From Leucaena leucocephala (Eukaryota; Streptophyta; Magnoliopsida; Fabales; Fabaceae): a stretch of DNA of 64,000 bases. The translations under genes and the position numbers were made by a program. The stretch is taken from assembly GCA_037074615.1 (NCBI GenBank), contig CM073545.1:10744001-10808000 (forward strand), written 5' to 3'. Below are positions 31,396 through 41,933 of this stretch, piece after piece. The notes under the pieces were generated by a model. That model saw only the letters and a program-made list of their open reading frames with translations. It did no database searches and was not told the origin of the DNA. The first letter of the stretch is position 1. Each line of letters starts with the position of its first letter.

Positions 31396-32770
31396 AAATT
31401 GAGGCAAACCACAATCAGGAAAAATAATGTAAATCAGAGGCTTTGGATTAGTGAGAGCAATGTTCAACATGATTTCAATGTCTTTCTCAATTACACAGTA
31501 GCCAAATGAAGACAAAGAAAAAAAAGACAAATACAGAGCAAGAACAACCCTCATTCTACTCGTCTCTCTCCTCTGTAGCGCCCTCGAAAACACGGTCATC
31601 CTCAGCCATAGCAGCAGCACCCCATCATCATTCCCAGCGTTTGCAGCCCGGGTTTCAGAGGGTTCACCTGGCCCCTCCTGAAAGAAAGCAAAGGCAAGAA
31701 TATTGCTCTTGAAGAAAGCCTCTTCAAACCCGGGGGGTAAAGCTATGTGAAGCGACTGAACAATCTTTAGAACCAATGGATGAATGAACTGTTGCCTTCT
31801 ATACTCCTGATTCATTATGATTGCTCGTAGCTCCTGCTGCTGAGAGGTGACTTCAACCAGTTGATCAGAGAGAGCGGCAAGTCGTGCACTCAAACCATGG
31901 TCACCCTTAGTAGCATCTTCCTGTCCCTCCTCCACATCCTCCTCAACTACCCTTTTACCCTTTTTGGCACTCCTCAACTCCGCAGCCCTCTTGTTGGCTT
32001 TGGAGGTGCTATAACATTTGGTAGTGGATGGTTCAAGGAGAAGGTCAGTTTTAAGGGTTGGGAGCGCTTTCTTCTTACATAGGTCAGTAATTAGGTGGGG
32101 AAAGACAAGGAGCACTGTGGAGGAATTGACACAATGGTAGATGGAGTTATAAATGATGTGGTTAAGGTCTACAGGTTGTTGTGTCATCAACAGATAAAGC
32201 AGAATGACTCTCTCCTCGTTAATATCTGAAATGTGAGCTTGAGGCATCACATTGTAGGTCATAAAGTTCAGCCAAATTCGAGCTTCATCATTCATGAATT
32301 TCCTTTCAAGATATCTCTTCTGCCCTCGGACGGTCCATTCTGCCTCTTCCCCTCCTAGGGTGGCCAACACTGTATCCCAGGGGACCTCATCTAAATGGTG
32401 TTTTAAATGATGGAATCGACATTTGGAGAGATTGGGTAGTCTGTAAAAAGCTTTTATGTCGAAATCATCGATGAAAAACTCTTTTTCTCTAAATTGTATC
32501 CCTAAGGACTCCTCTAAGGCTAAGGTGATGTAGAATTCCCTTACCAAGGTAATATTGGCTTTGGTCCTCTTTTTCATTAGTTCCTTAAATCCACTCTCTA
32601 AAGCCAACTTATAGAAATCAAACTCTTCGGTTGCGGGAAATCTTTTTCCTGGACAATACCTCTGGTATTAAATAAAGCTTCAGCCTTCTTTCTGTTTAGC
32701 CTTGCAGGGGTACTGGACCGGGATCTTTTTCCTGCTTTGGGGTTTTTTGTACGGCCATCTGGGTATACAT
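31396..32770 (-). pseudogene. putative plant transposon protein (Transposase_32-like) ORF, cut by the copia insertion
   Basis: The minus-strand frame shows ATEEFDFYKLALESGF, NITLVREFY, FDIKAFYRLP, KFMNDEARIWLNF, MPQAHISDINEERVILLYL and then a basic/acidic tail with a helix SARLAALSDQLVEVTSQQQ. This order (V-EFY, I---F-LP, L-P-A--W--F-----P--H-S-V---R--LL) is the putative plant transposon protein domain seen in plant retroelements. The frame is open upstream to about 32770 with no ATG before the domain, so an upstream exon or polyprotein is likely. The 3' end runs into the copia target site. Its molecular function is unknown to me. Confidence 0.65.
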
Positions 32771-32899
32771 GTCAAACAATGCAAATCAATACAGAATAGT
32801 GCCGTATTCCTGGAAAAGAAAAACCCCCTAGACAAGATTTATGGTGCATTGGCTGGCTTTTATACAAAAGGAGTTCAAAATAGGTGTCAGATACGTTAA

Positions 32900-32980
32900 G
32901 TCGTGACCAAAAGGCTCATCTGTCGCGACAGTTCGTCTCTGGACTTTTATGTCGTGACTAGATGGCTTCACAGTCACGAC
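32900..32980. repeat. two GTCGCGAC pairs
   Basis: Sites start at 32900/32922 and 32951/32973: 22 bp within pairs and 51 bp between pairs. Only 32922 is perfect; the others are GTCGTGAC or GTCACGAC. Confidence 0.9.
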
Positions 32981-33454
32981 CAGACACAAAATTTTCAAAT
33001 CAGCGAAACTTAACAGCCATGTCCCACAAATCCAACCTGACCCGCCAAGCTCTCTCCCTAAAACAGATATGGAATCTCAAAAGTCTCCACCCAAAGCTAC
33101 AAGTCTAAGCGCCCAAATATTCCTCAGAATCAAAACCACCGTAAAACCTAGAAACTATATTCAAGGAACAGGAAGATTTTAGTGATCAGAGAATACCTTA
33201 GACTCTGAAGCAAAAGAGTGAAGTAGGTTAAGCTTCTGTTAGATAGAAAGGAGAGACGCTAGGGCGCAGGGAAGGTCACGCAGAGCTTGATACGAGAGGA
33301 CAGCCGAGGGAGAACTAGCAAGAGGGAGGAGAATGGTGCCAGAACCAAAGCGAAGCAAGGAAATGCAGAGGGAGAAACTGAAACAGAGGAAGGCAAGGTG
33401 CGCTGTGGAGTAGGGGAGGAGATTCAGACGGGTCGCACGCGCTGTGGAAATTGT

Positions 33455-33478
33455 GGGGTATGTGGGGTATGTGGGGTC
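33455..33478. repeat. short G-rich tandem repeat
   Basis: Three copies of a GTGGGGTAT-type unit, the last incomplete, with quadruplex-like G runs. Confidence 0.8.
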
Positions 33479-33530
33479 TAAGAAAGAAGTAGTCTGATGG
33501 CCAAAACGCAGCGCTGAGTGTGTTACTAAG

Positions 33531-33682
33531 GTAGCGACAATTAAATTACATGGTCGCGACTAATATACATAGAGAGGTATGGTCGCGATATATAAAGATA
33601 CTCACGTCGCGACATTAATTCACAGGGCTCCAATCTGCCCATACCCACATGAGTTGCGACCTATATGTCATATAGTCGCGAC
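33531..33682. repeat. three GTCGCGAC pairs
   Basis: Starts at 33531/33553, 33582/33606 and 33653/33675: spacings 22, 24 and 22; pair starts 51 and 71 bp apart. Sites 33553, 33606 and 33675 are perfect. Confidence 0.9.
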
Positions 33683-33860
33683 TATATTCAATAACACTCC
33701 CTAATGAATTCCAAACTTTCTCCTAACTCTCCCCAAATAACCCTAACCATTTCCACAGCAATTCAACACACAACTCAGTGCAGATTTTTCAATGAAGCTC
33801 GCAGTCACATTCAAATCATACAAAACTCTAGATTGACGACACAATGGGATAAAGTAGTTT

Positions 33861-35999
33861 AATTCTTGATATATTTATAAGAATATGATATTACACATCA
33901 ATTATGGTCAATACAGGACATTAATGAAGAAATAAATCAAAATTCTAGAATTAACAACTAATAACTATATTTTTTTAATGGCAAAGAAGGCCCATGGTAG
34001 AAGTTGTGCGTTTTGGTAGACTAAGATCTAGTAACTAACTAACAGAATGGAATGGAGAATTAGTTACAATATAACTAGATGGGTCTTTGACAGCTGGAAG
34101 GAGGACTGGACCGTAACACACACTGAGTTGCACAGCCACGCGCATGTTCTGAAAGAGAATTCATCAGCTCACGTGCTCACATAGGGACCCACGGACAAGC
34201 TCATGCACTTTACCTCTGCTATAACTACCTCCGCTTTCATAACAGAGGGGACCGATCATTTCTTCTGTACCCATTCATTCATCCCATATCTCAGTCCTTT
34301 CTCTACGACTTTCCTCTGTTCTGAGCAGGAGACCAGAACCTCCATCTCCTCCATCTATATCTTCCATTTCCTCTCAACTCACCATGGATTCTGCTTGTCT
34401 TCCTATTGCTTCTGTTGAGATCATGAATGCTTTGCAAGGCTAAGTCGCTGTGTTCCCAAGGAGATGATTGAGATCTGAGCTTCGTTTACACCAGGGAGCT
34501 TTCCGTTCTTTGAGTTTTAACTGGATTCTTTGTGCTAATTTGAGTGAGTTGTAAGAATTGGTTGTATGAATCCAGAATATGTTTGCTTAACTTGTTATCA
34601 GATGCCTTTAAGATTTACAGCAGAGATGTTAATGATGAACTAATTAAGGTTCCGAGTTGGAGTCTCTTCTCTTTAATCTGTAATTGAATCATCTTGTTAA
34701 TTCTTTTCTAGTTGACAATATTAAAGTTCAATTCAGTCAAACTAAAAGCAATTCATAGTTGTGATTGTTAATAAGAGAATTAATTCATCATTATCTCTCT
34801 CAACCGAATGAATGCTTAAAGGATTAGCTTCATAAGTTGTGAGGTTAATTCTGCAAATTGACTAGTTGTTAATCCACTTTTCATAATCGGTTTGCTCCTT
34901 ATCTTAAGTAGCAATGAAGATATAAGATAATCTCCGAAGGAAATATTCTAAATGGATTGTAGAAACTTATATACCAGTACCAACAATTTCTGTGCATTAA
35001 AGTTCATTTAAAAAGCCATTAACATTAGTTGTTAGGATTTTAAATTCAGATAAAAGCTAGAAACATTTCCCCACAGAATTTGTCATTTAATTTGTTAATT
35101 TGCAGTTTATTGGATTAGTTAGAGACTTTAACTCTATTTAAACTCATCATGAAGAATGACTTAGGTTAGATTCCACTTTTACTATATTTTAGCTTAGTAA
35201 TTGATTGATAGGTGAATGACATACTTATCACTTCGTTTTTTAATATAAGTGTTAGTTAAATGATTAAATTTGATTCTAAATATAAAATTTTAATTAATTT
35301 TATATCTAATATTTATTATTTTCTTTTAAATAAATTTATTTAATTTATATATTGATATATAATTTAATATTATATTTCTATAGTCCTTAATATATTAACT
35401 AATTATAAAGTTAATATTTATTTAAATATAAAATATATTTTTTTATATTTATTAATTTTTTTAAAATTAAATTTAACAAAAACATCCGAACCAAACAGAT
35501 CATAGCTTAGAGGCCAACGAACTCATCACAATCAAATCTATGACCGATAATTATTTCTACATATCACTGTCAAATATCACATTTTGCTTGAGATATAATT
35601 AAAAAGAGCTAAATTTGCTTACATGAAATCAAAACACTTGCAGAACAGGTCTTTTCCCCAACCTTTTGATCTCTCTATCCGTTCCACCTGTAAGCATTAA
35701 CCCAAACATCTTGAAATCGCAAAGCAGGGACCAAAACGGATGCCAGAAAGTAGTTCGCCTACGCATTCTCTTAATAATAATTAAATAAAAATAATAATAA
35801 AATTAAAAAAATAATTAAAATACTTAAAAAATATATATTATATTAATTAATTTATTTAATTTTTTTAATTTAATTAAATTAATTAAATATATTATATATT
35901 AAAAATAGGAGGAATATATAAATACTTTGAGGAATGGAGTATTGTACAGCTCTTGCACTTGCTATCCTTGCTTCTTCTTTTTCTGGTCAAAACGCACTT
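33861..35999. other. intergenic; transcript-like stretch near 34200-34450, then AT-rich DNA
   Basis: 34200-34440 is C/T-rich with an ATG at 34383 opening only 19 codons (MDSACLPIASVEIMNALQG). It could be an LTR leader or a 5' UTR. I recognise no gene. 35220-35920 is extremely AT-rich, with fragments resembling the Stowaway-like elements at 47765 and 55339. Confidence 0.35.
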
Positions 36000-36074
36000 T
36001 CATTTATGCTGCGGAAAAACTGAATTACAAAGCAACCGTGACGAAACAGAACATAAAGCGTCCACAAAGCAACA

Positions 36075-36790
36075 TTAAAGTGCAGAAAAACTAATGACGC
36101 AAACAAAACGACCCAACACCTCTCGACGAGCTGGGGTAAAGGCTTCTTCAGCAGAAACACAAGCCTCCTGGGTGTCCGAAGTCAGTAGAGTGAGTAAAGA
36201 GAGTGATGGTTCATTGACCCACCCCGGAGGGCACACTCCTTTATAAGCTTCCGATGCCAGAAAGTCGGCTACACGATTACACCTTCTCGGAGTAAAGCAA
36301 ACAGAGAACCCAACTTGAGACCCAAGGAGATTTATAATATCCTGAACAACGCCCCTACATTTCCAATCATATCGATCAGGTTGCTGCAATTCAACACTTT
36401 TCTGGAGAAGTTGACAGTCCTTTTCGAAGAGAATCTTGACATGTCCCAGATCAAGAGCCAACATTAGTGATCTTTGTAAAGCCAAAGCTTCAGTCATGAA
36501 TACCGACACAGATTTAACCTTATCTACAAAACCCCATTTGAATCGACCCAACTCATCGCGACAAACAATACCAATGGCAGTTGTAGCAGAGTTCATACTA
36601 TAAGCTCCGTCACAATTGAACTTCAGAAAGCCTCGAGTCGGAGGAGTCCAATGACTTTCAATGACCAAAGGGGCAGATTGAATGCATGGGAGATCAACAT
36701 TATTACAAACTGCAAGAAACTCCATATTGTGTTTATTAGCCATTTCAATGACAGCTATTGGACCCCCCAAGTTGGAACTGATAAGAGAGA
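36075..36790 (-). pseudogene. LINE-A ORF2, C-terminal RNase H domain
   Basis: Minus-strand frame: WTPPTRGFLKFNCDGAYS starts the RNase H-like fold with its first catalytic Asp in NCDGA. It is followed by IGIVCRDELGRF, TEALALQRSLMLAL with the catalytic Glu, and a VKILFEKDCQLLQKSV strand where family members usually have an Asp. It ends FTPRRCNRVADFLA with the last Asp. This is the C-terminal module of plant L1-type LINE ORF2. The frame stays open to 36905, but 36790-36905 looks like the other LINE's leader read backwards. The upstream part of ORF2 resumes at 39345. Confidence 0.75.
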
Positions 36791-39340
36791 AGCTCTGCCT
36801 TCCCTCTAAAAATTGTTCCTCGCTCTTTCTCCAGAGACCTTTTATTCTTGAGCGGCGCTTCTCTAGTGCTCTGTGGCGTCGCCTGACGCTTTCTTTGCTC
36901 TTCATCTATTGCCTCTTAGTTTCAAAGCCCCTCTCTGTCTCCTCACTTATTCGGGCTTTTTGTCTTTTGATTCACTTGTAAAGAGAAATCCTCTTTCTCT
37001 CTTTTCTGGTTCCTTTTTTCCAGCCCCCTTGTTTTGGTGTTTCCCGTTGTTCCTCTCAACCATTTTCTCCCTTGCTTCTTCTTTATGCTTCATTTGTTTT
37101 GTTTTTCTCACATCGCTCAGTTCTCTACGTCCTCATATTAGTGTCGTCTCCACTGATTTATCAGATCTACATATAGTTTTCTTTATTTTTCTGTTCATGT
37201 TCAGCGCTTTTATACTCGTGATCTTATCCACCTTAATCATAAACCCTTTCTCTCTCTCATCCGATTCACCGTCCTTCCGACATCCCTGCTTCCACTGCTG
37301 CCTCTGCCCCCTTTCTGTCGCTGTCTTTTCTCTTCCCCAAATTTTACCCCTTCACCTTTTCTATCATCACCTACCAAATTCTTATTATAAAAAAATTATA
37401 CACTACTCTGACCTTCTTCTCCAAGAGTTGTGTCTCTTTTCTTATTCAACTATGTTGCTCTGTCAGGCAGATTCCAAACATTTGAACTATTGTAAACGCC
37501 ATTTTTTGTTTTCCAAGGTTCTTAATTGTCGACAAATTCATGTAAGTAAGCTCCAATCGCTCATTGATTTGCACTGGCGTCTTCGAGATCGGAACTTTAT
37601 TGTTCCACAACATGGAAATCATATCGTTATTCACTTCCACAACTCGCAAGATTGCTCTTTTATTCTTGAACATGGCCTCTAGTTGCTTCAAGGTCTTTCT
37701 AGTGCCGTTTTTGCATGGCGGCCTGATACACCTATTTCCATTGTCTCGTTCTCTAACATTAATGTTTGGATACAAGTGTTGAATCTTCCTTTCGACTATT
37801 ATACTCTAGAGGTTGCACAAAAAATAGGTTGCTTGTTTGGTTCATTCGTGGATTACGACTCTAGTTCACTGTCGCATCTCGGAGGTCTTCGCATTCAGGT
37901 TTCGCTTCCTAGACAGATTCGACTCTCGGAGGTGTTTGATTTCAGCCAAGTTCGGGAAAAAGGATTAATCTTTCCTTTCTTCTTGAACATGCTAATCCTA
38001 TTTGTTTTAGTTGTAGAGGTGTTGGATTTCACAAGGACCTCTGTTGTATGGCACTAAGGAATGATCGTGTCCTCTTTCAATATGTGGGTACCAAATCGGG
38101 CAATGTCTCCTTTTCAGGATCCCATTATATTTCTGGTAGAGATATTGGGTTGAAATTTTGGTCCTCTTACTCTAATGTGCATCTCGATAAGGACATGCCT
38201 TCTCAAACTCAATCCCCCTCTTCTTCAGTTCAATCCTCAACCTCTCTGGTTCCACCAAATAGTGATTCAAGTACTGCTTCTCTTGCTGAAGATTCTTCAG
38301 TCCAACCCAGGCCTTTAACGATTCCTAAAACATTGATGAAGAAAAGGAAAATTATTGCTACTGAGACAATACCTAAAATGAAGAGAGTTAAATCACATAT
38401 TTGCAATTTTGAGAAAGTTCTTAAAACTTGCTCATCTGATTCTTGATTAGAAGATCAACTTAACTCTTCCAGTTTGGGTATTCTGAGGTGTCATCAGGAT
38501 ATTAATGATACTTGCCTTGAGAAGGATTGTCCTACTAATTTTGGTGAAGGAAAGCATACAGCCCCTGAACTGTCTTTGCTAGCCATTAATAGAAAGCGGA
38601 AGTGTTGTTTTTTAAATGATGATCAGATATCCTCGGGCAAGCTTACCAAGATTGGTGATGTTAGAGGGTCTTTGGATGAGCCTCATGATCTTGTGTTAGG
38701 TTCGTGCGGAGCTTCTGCCGAAAAGCTCCGCAAACCCTTCTGAAAATATCAGGGACCTGTAAGTTCATTAACAGCGACTTAGAGGTCCATCATGCAGCGC
38801 TGTTAACTTGTGTCTTTTATTGTGCTTTTCTTTTCCATGTGTTTTGTGGTGTTGTTGCTGTCAGAAGTCCGCTGTGTTGTTGTCGAATAGACATGCTTTC
38901 TTCTGTTGCAGCTGATTTCGTTGCTCGACCTTTGGTTCTAGTTCTTGGATTGTGCTACTGTTGGTCCGTCTTGGCTTTTCTGCCATGTTTTCCGCCTCTG
39001 GCTTATGAAGCTAGTCGCTTCGTCAGTGTCCTACGGGATACCCATGCCCAGCCATGCCCTTGGTGGCATATTTGGCTGGCTTTCACTTTTGCTTTTCTTT
39101 GACGTTATGAGTACTCATGGTAATTTCTTTCTATCTTGGCATCGCCTTCCAAGCTGTCGTTATCTTAACAGGAGTAACAGATTTCTGTCAACAGTATCTG
39201 TGTTATGCTTTTGTTTTAGTCTTTTGTTTTTGTGTAGGTTATTGTCATATTTCAGTTTGAACTTTATGCTTTAATATTCTTGTCCTCTAGTCTCGTGTTT
39301 ATGTTTCCACTTGTTCTGTATTGCAAGTCTTGAGATTTAG
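36790..39340 (+). mobile_element. LINE-B, plus strand, 5' leader and ORF1 without ORF2
   Basis: It lies between two parts of the minus-strand LINE-A and interrupts it. A C/T-rich leader (36790-37430) is followed by an ORF1 and then by about 600 bp of T-rich, non-coding DNA (38744-39340). No endonuclease or reverse transcriptase is seen. Boundaries are inferred from where LINE-A coding stops and resumes. No poly(A) or target duplication was found. Confidence 0.5.
37440..38743 (+). pseudogene. LINE-B ORF1 (DUF4283 plus zinc knuckle), frameshifted
   Basis: The frame reads LQSLIDLHWRLRDRNFIVPQ, then FHNSQDCSFILEHG (DUF4283), NVWIQVLNLPFDYYTLEVAQ and LGGLRIQVSLPRQIRL. After a frameshift near 37985 it reads CFSCRGVGFHKDLC, a loose CCHC knuckle. 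A low-complexity serine-rich and basic region follows (38170-38440). It is typical of the RNA-binding ORF1 of plant LINEs. Stops at 37680 and 38445 and the frameshift disable it. Confidence 0.7.
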
Positions 39341-39344
39341 TAGT

Positions 39345-40137
39345 TTGTAGGGTCTATAAATCGAGGAGCTTGGTCTGGTAATAATCAAATTACTAATACC
39401 TTTGCCATACCTGTAACCCAACTTCAACGAATAGTTACCATCATTAGATGGGGTCCAGAAGAGTTTCTAAGTGAGACCCGTCTTATGATTTGGGATACTG
39501 ATAATTGCTTGCACTATCTCGTCATTCAACAAATGTCGGATAGGGGTAAGATTCCACTCACCGTGAATAATGAGGTCACTTACCCGGCCATGTTTAACAT
39601 AGAAATCATCACTATCTGTTGGTTAGTGGGGAACCGAGCATTGGGAACCTAAGTGTCATCCCAAATCCGAATATATGTGCCATAACCCAGATCCCAAAAC
39701 AAATTCCTTTTAAGAAAATTTCTACTATCGATGATACTAGACCAACACCACGACTCCTTGCGCCCTTTCTTCGCATCGAAAAAATCTCCTCTTGGGACAT
39801 GGATATCCTTCAAGACCTTCACCCACAGGTCATTCGGATTATTAAGTACACGCCATGCTGTTTTACTAGAAGAGCATTGTTCATGACAGTAAAATCCCAA
39901 AAACCCGTGCCACCTTGATCTTTTGAAACAGTCATGAAATCCCAAGCTCACCAATGTGTCCTATTACCTTCAGCTCTGCCATCCCACCAAAAATTTGATA
40001 TCAAGCTATTAAGCTCCTGGAATGTTTTAAGAGTGAACTTGAAACAATTCATCATATATACTGGAATTGCGTTGATGACTGATTTGATCATTACAACCCT
40101 TCTTGCATAAGACAAAGTGGATTGGCCCCAACCTTAA
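39345..40137 (-). pseudogene. LINE-A ORF2, end of reverse transcriptase and zinc-binding region
   Basis: Minus strand from 40137: GWGQSTLSYARRVVMIKSV, IPVYMMNCFK, FWWDGRAEGN, DQGGTGFWDF, then after a frameshift KTAWRVLNNPNDLWVKVLK and YIRIWDD. At 39600-39345 it reads VSDLIIHGEWNLTPIRHLL and WTPSNDGNYSLKLGY, the zf-RVT region. It joins LINE-A ORF1 (right) to RNase H (left). Endonuclease and RT palm are missing. Confidence 0.8.
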
Positions 40138-40744
40138 AACTTGATGTATATTTTTTTTTAACTTAAAATAAAATAGTGTAAAATATTTTTTTATAATTTG
40201 GAAAGAGTTAAAGTTATCTAAAAATTTTATAACTTAAAGTAAAATAGTCCAAAATATTTTACTTCTACTTCTATTATTTCATTTCTTAACTCTTTTGATG
40301 AAACTGAAATAGTCCAAAATATCATAAATGATTTCCATTGTACAAAACAAGGAAAGTGGATCCCACTTTCCCTTCTCTATTTTTTACTAAAGCTAAGGCA
40401 TAACCTCAAGGTTTAGAGAACATTTATATGGAACTTACAATATGGCCTACTAAAGGAGCAATCATGACTCCTTTGGTAGATAATCTCATAAATCTCCTGT
40501 AAGTACTCTATAAGCTCTAGGGTTATACCCTAATTTTAGTAGGAGACTGATGCTAAACCTACCTAAATTTTTTTATATAAAAAAAATTAATTATAATAAA
40601 CTTACGTTGTTTTTTATTTTTGTTATAAATTTTTTTTAGAAAGGCTCATCTATTACCGTACTGAACCCACCTCCACTCCATCCGAAGGCTTTGTTCATAG
40701 CTCCCTACGAGACGAGGGGCCCTTTTTTCCAAATCTTTCGGGGT
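40138..40744. other. no gene seen; LINE-A ORF2 deletion region
   Basis: AT-rich. About 2 kb of ORF2 (endonuclease, RT fingers and palm) would be expected here but is absent. Confidence 0.45.
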
Positions 40745-41250
40745 TCATAAGATAAACTTACGATAAAGTCTATAATTAAGTCTGGGGCCCGCCAGAGGAT
40801 CAGGTTTGAGAAAATTAATTAAAACTGCATCAATTTGTACCACAATTTCGGGCTCCGTTGAAATATTCTTACCGTTATCCAGGGCAATGTTTGCACCATT
40901 ATGAGTACAGCGAGTTCCTCCCTGAGACTTGCCAATTGTAACAGATGAATCCCCTAGATTACGATTTCCATAAGTGATGTCTTTACTCACTGGCTGTCTT
41001 CTCCGGGAAGGATCATCCACCAGAGAAAGCTTCCTTCGCCCCATTGATTCGACCCAACCCTCTTTACACATCTCCAGTACATCCTCGATTGTTTTAACCG
41101 GGGGGGTGGGAAGCTGAGCCAGTTTCCATTTTCTACAACACCCTCTGCCTCTTCCTCCAAGGCACTGGCCTCCTTACATCCCCTACCATCATGGCCTAAG
41201 CAACCGCATCAAAAGTTCTGCAATCTCTCGTAAACTCAAAACCCATGCAG
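40745..41250 (-). pseudogene. LINE-A ORF1, zinc knuckle and C-terminal part
   Basis: On the minus strand, VYERLQNF, a stop, then CGCLGHDGRGC near 41225 is the end of DUF4283 followed by a partial CCHC knuckle. A polar tail continues to 40745 (MCKEGWVESMGRRKLSLVDD and beyond). Confidence 0.6.
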
Positions 41251-41324
41251 GATCTTTATCTTGATAGGGGACCCAGAAACCAAGAAGCAGCGAGTCATTG
41301 AGACAGATAATACATTTGTTGTTG

Positions 41325-41510
41325 GTGTAGATCTAGTCGCGATATTTAAGAGACATCCTAACTCTTGAGTGTCTAAGTTAACGTCTTAGGATAATTGATG
41401 GCTCGTCCTATCCGACATTGATATCACCTAAGAAGAAATGAGATTTTATCCTACCCTTAGATCGTAGGTGAGCCTAACCTCTTTTAAAAATTTCTTATAC
41501 AAAAAAAATA
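41325..41510 (+). mobile_element. SINE family 2 copy, plus orientation
   Basis: It begins around CTAGTCGCGATATTTAAGAG and ends TTATAC followed by an A-run to 41510. It faces the minus copy at 41564 tail to tail. Confidence 0.65.
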
Positions 41511-41563
41511 ATAAACATAGTACCCGAACAAAACTTCTAGAAAGTTTCCTATAAACCTCAGGA

Positions 41564-41742
41564 TTTTTTTTTATACAAAATTTTTAGAAAGGGGTTAGGC
41601 TTACCCACGATTCAAAGGTAAGGTGAGTCGTCTATTACACTCAGGCATAAATCTAAATACCCAGAAGTTAGGATAATTCCTTAAACGCTGCGACTGGAAC
41701 TATAACAAAGTAGTACTCTCCAAAATTCAAATACACTTTAGA
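41564..41742 (-). mobile_element. SINE family 2 copy, minus orientation
   Basis: T-run then ATACAAAATTTTTAGAAAGG at the left (tail end); TACCCAGAAGTTAGGAT inside matches the family body inverted. It inserted into LINE-A ORF1. Confidence 0.65.
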
Positions 41743-41759
41743 TAATCATATGTCTAACC

Positions 41760-41933
41760 TTTCGCCAGTTAAATCTCAAGGTTTTCAAACATCACAGGGT
41801 CCCCAACTGCATTCCCAAGCGTGATCGCATTCTCTTTATCAAAGGCTTCTAACGAAAGCCCTTGAAACTGAACCCAAAAAGGTGAGGTATCAAAGTTAAC
41901 CTCATTTGAGAACTATATAGTCCATCCATACTT
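41760..41933 (-). pseudogene. LINE-A ORF1, middle part
   Basis: On the minus strand, EVNFDTSPFWVQFQGLSLEA then NAITLGNAVGDPVMFE is the DUF4283 core (F--SPFWVQ--GLPL). It ends at the SINE insertion site and continues on the other side at 44757. Confidence 0.75.

Larger units (their letters stand above)
32771..33860 (-). other. leader-like region of the gypsy-like element
   Basis: No domain is found. Read on the minus strand it looks like a transcribed leader: TATAAAAGCC near 32860, a C/T-rich stretch, and a possible donor CTAAG/GTATTC near 33200. Two GTCGCGAC arrays flank it. Confidence 0.35.

Noticed and set aside
36873..37682. 269-codon frame resembling a membrane protein
   Set aside because: The hydrophobic run follows from the C/T-rich LINE leader; only its end joins the LINE ORF1.
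37446..37775. Minus-strand 109-codon frame
   Set aside because: Shadow of the plus-strand LINE ORF1, whose domain is clear.
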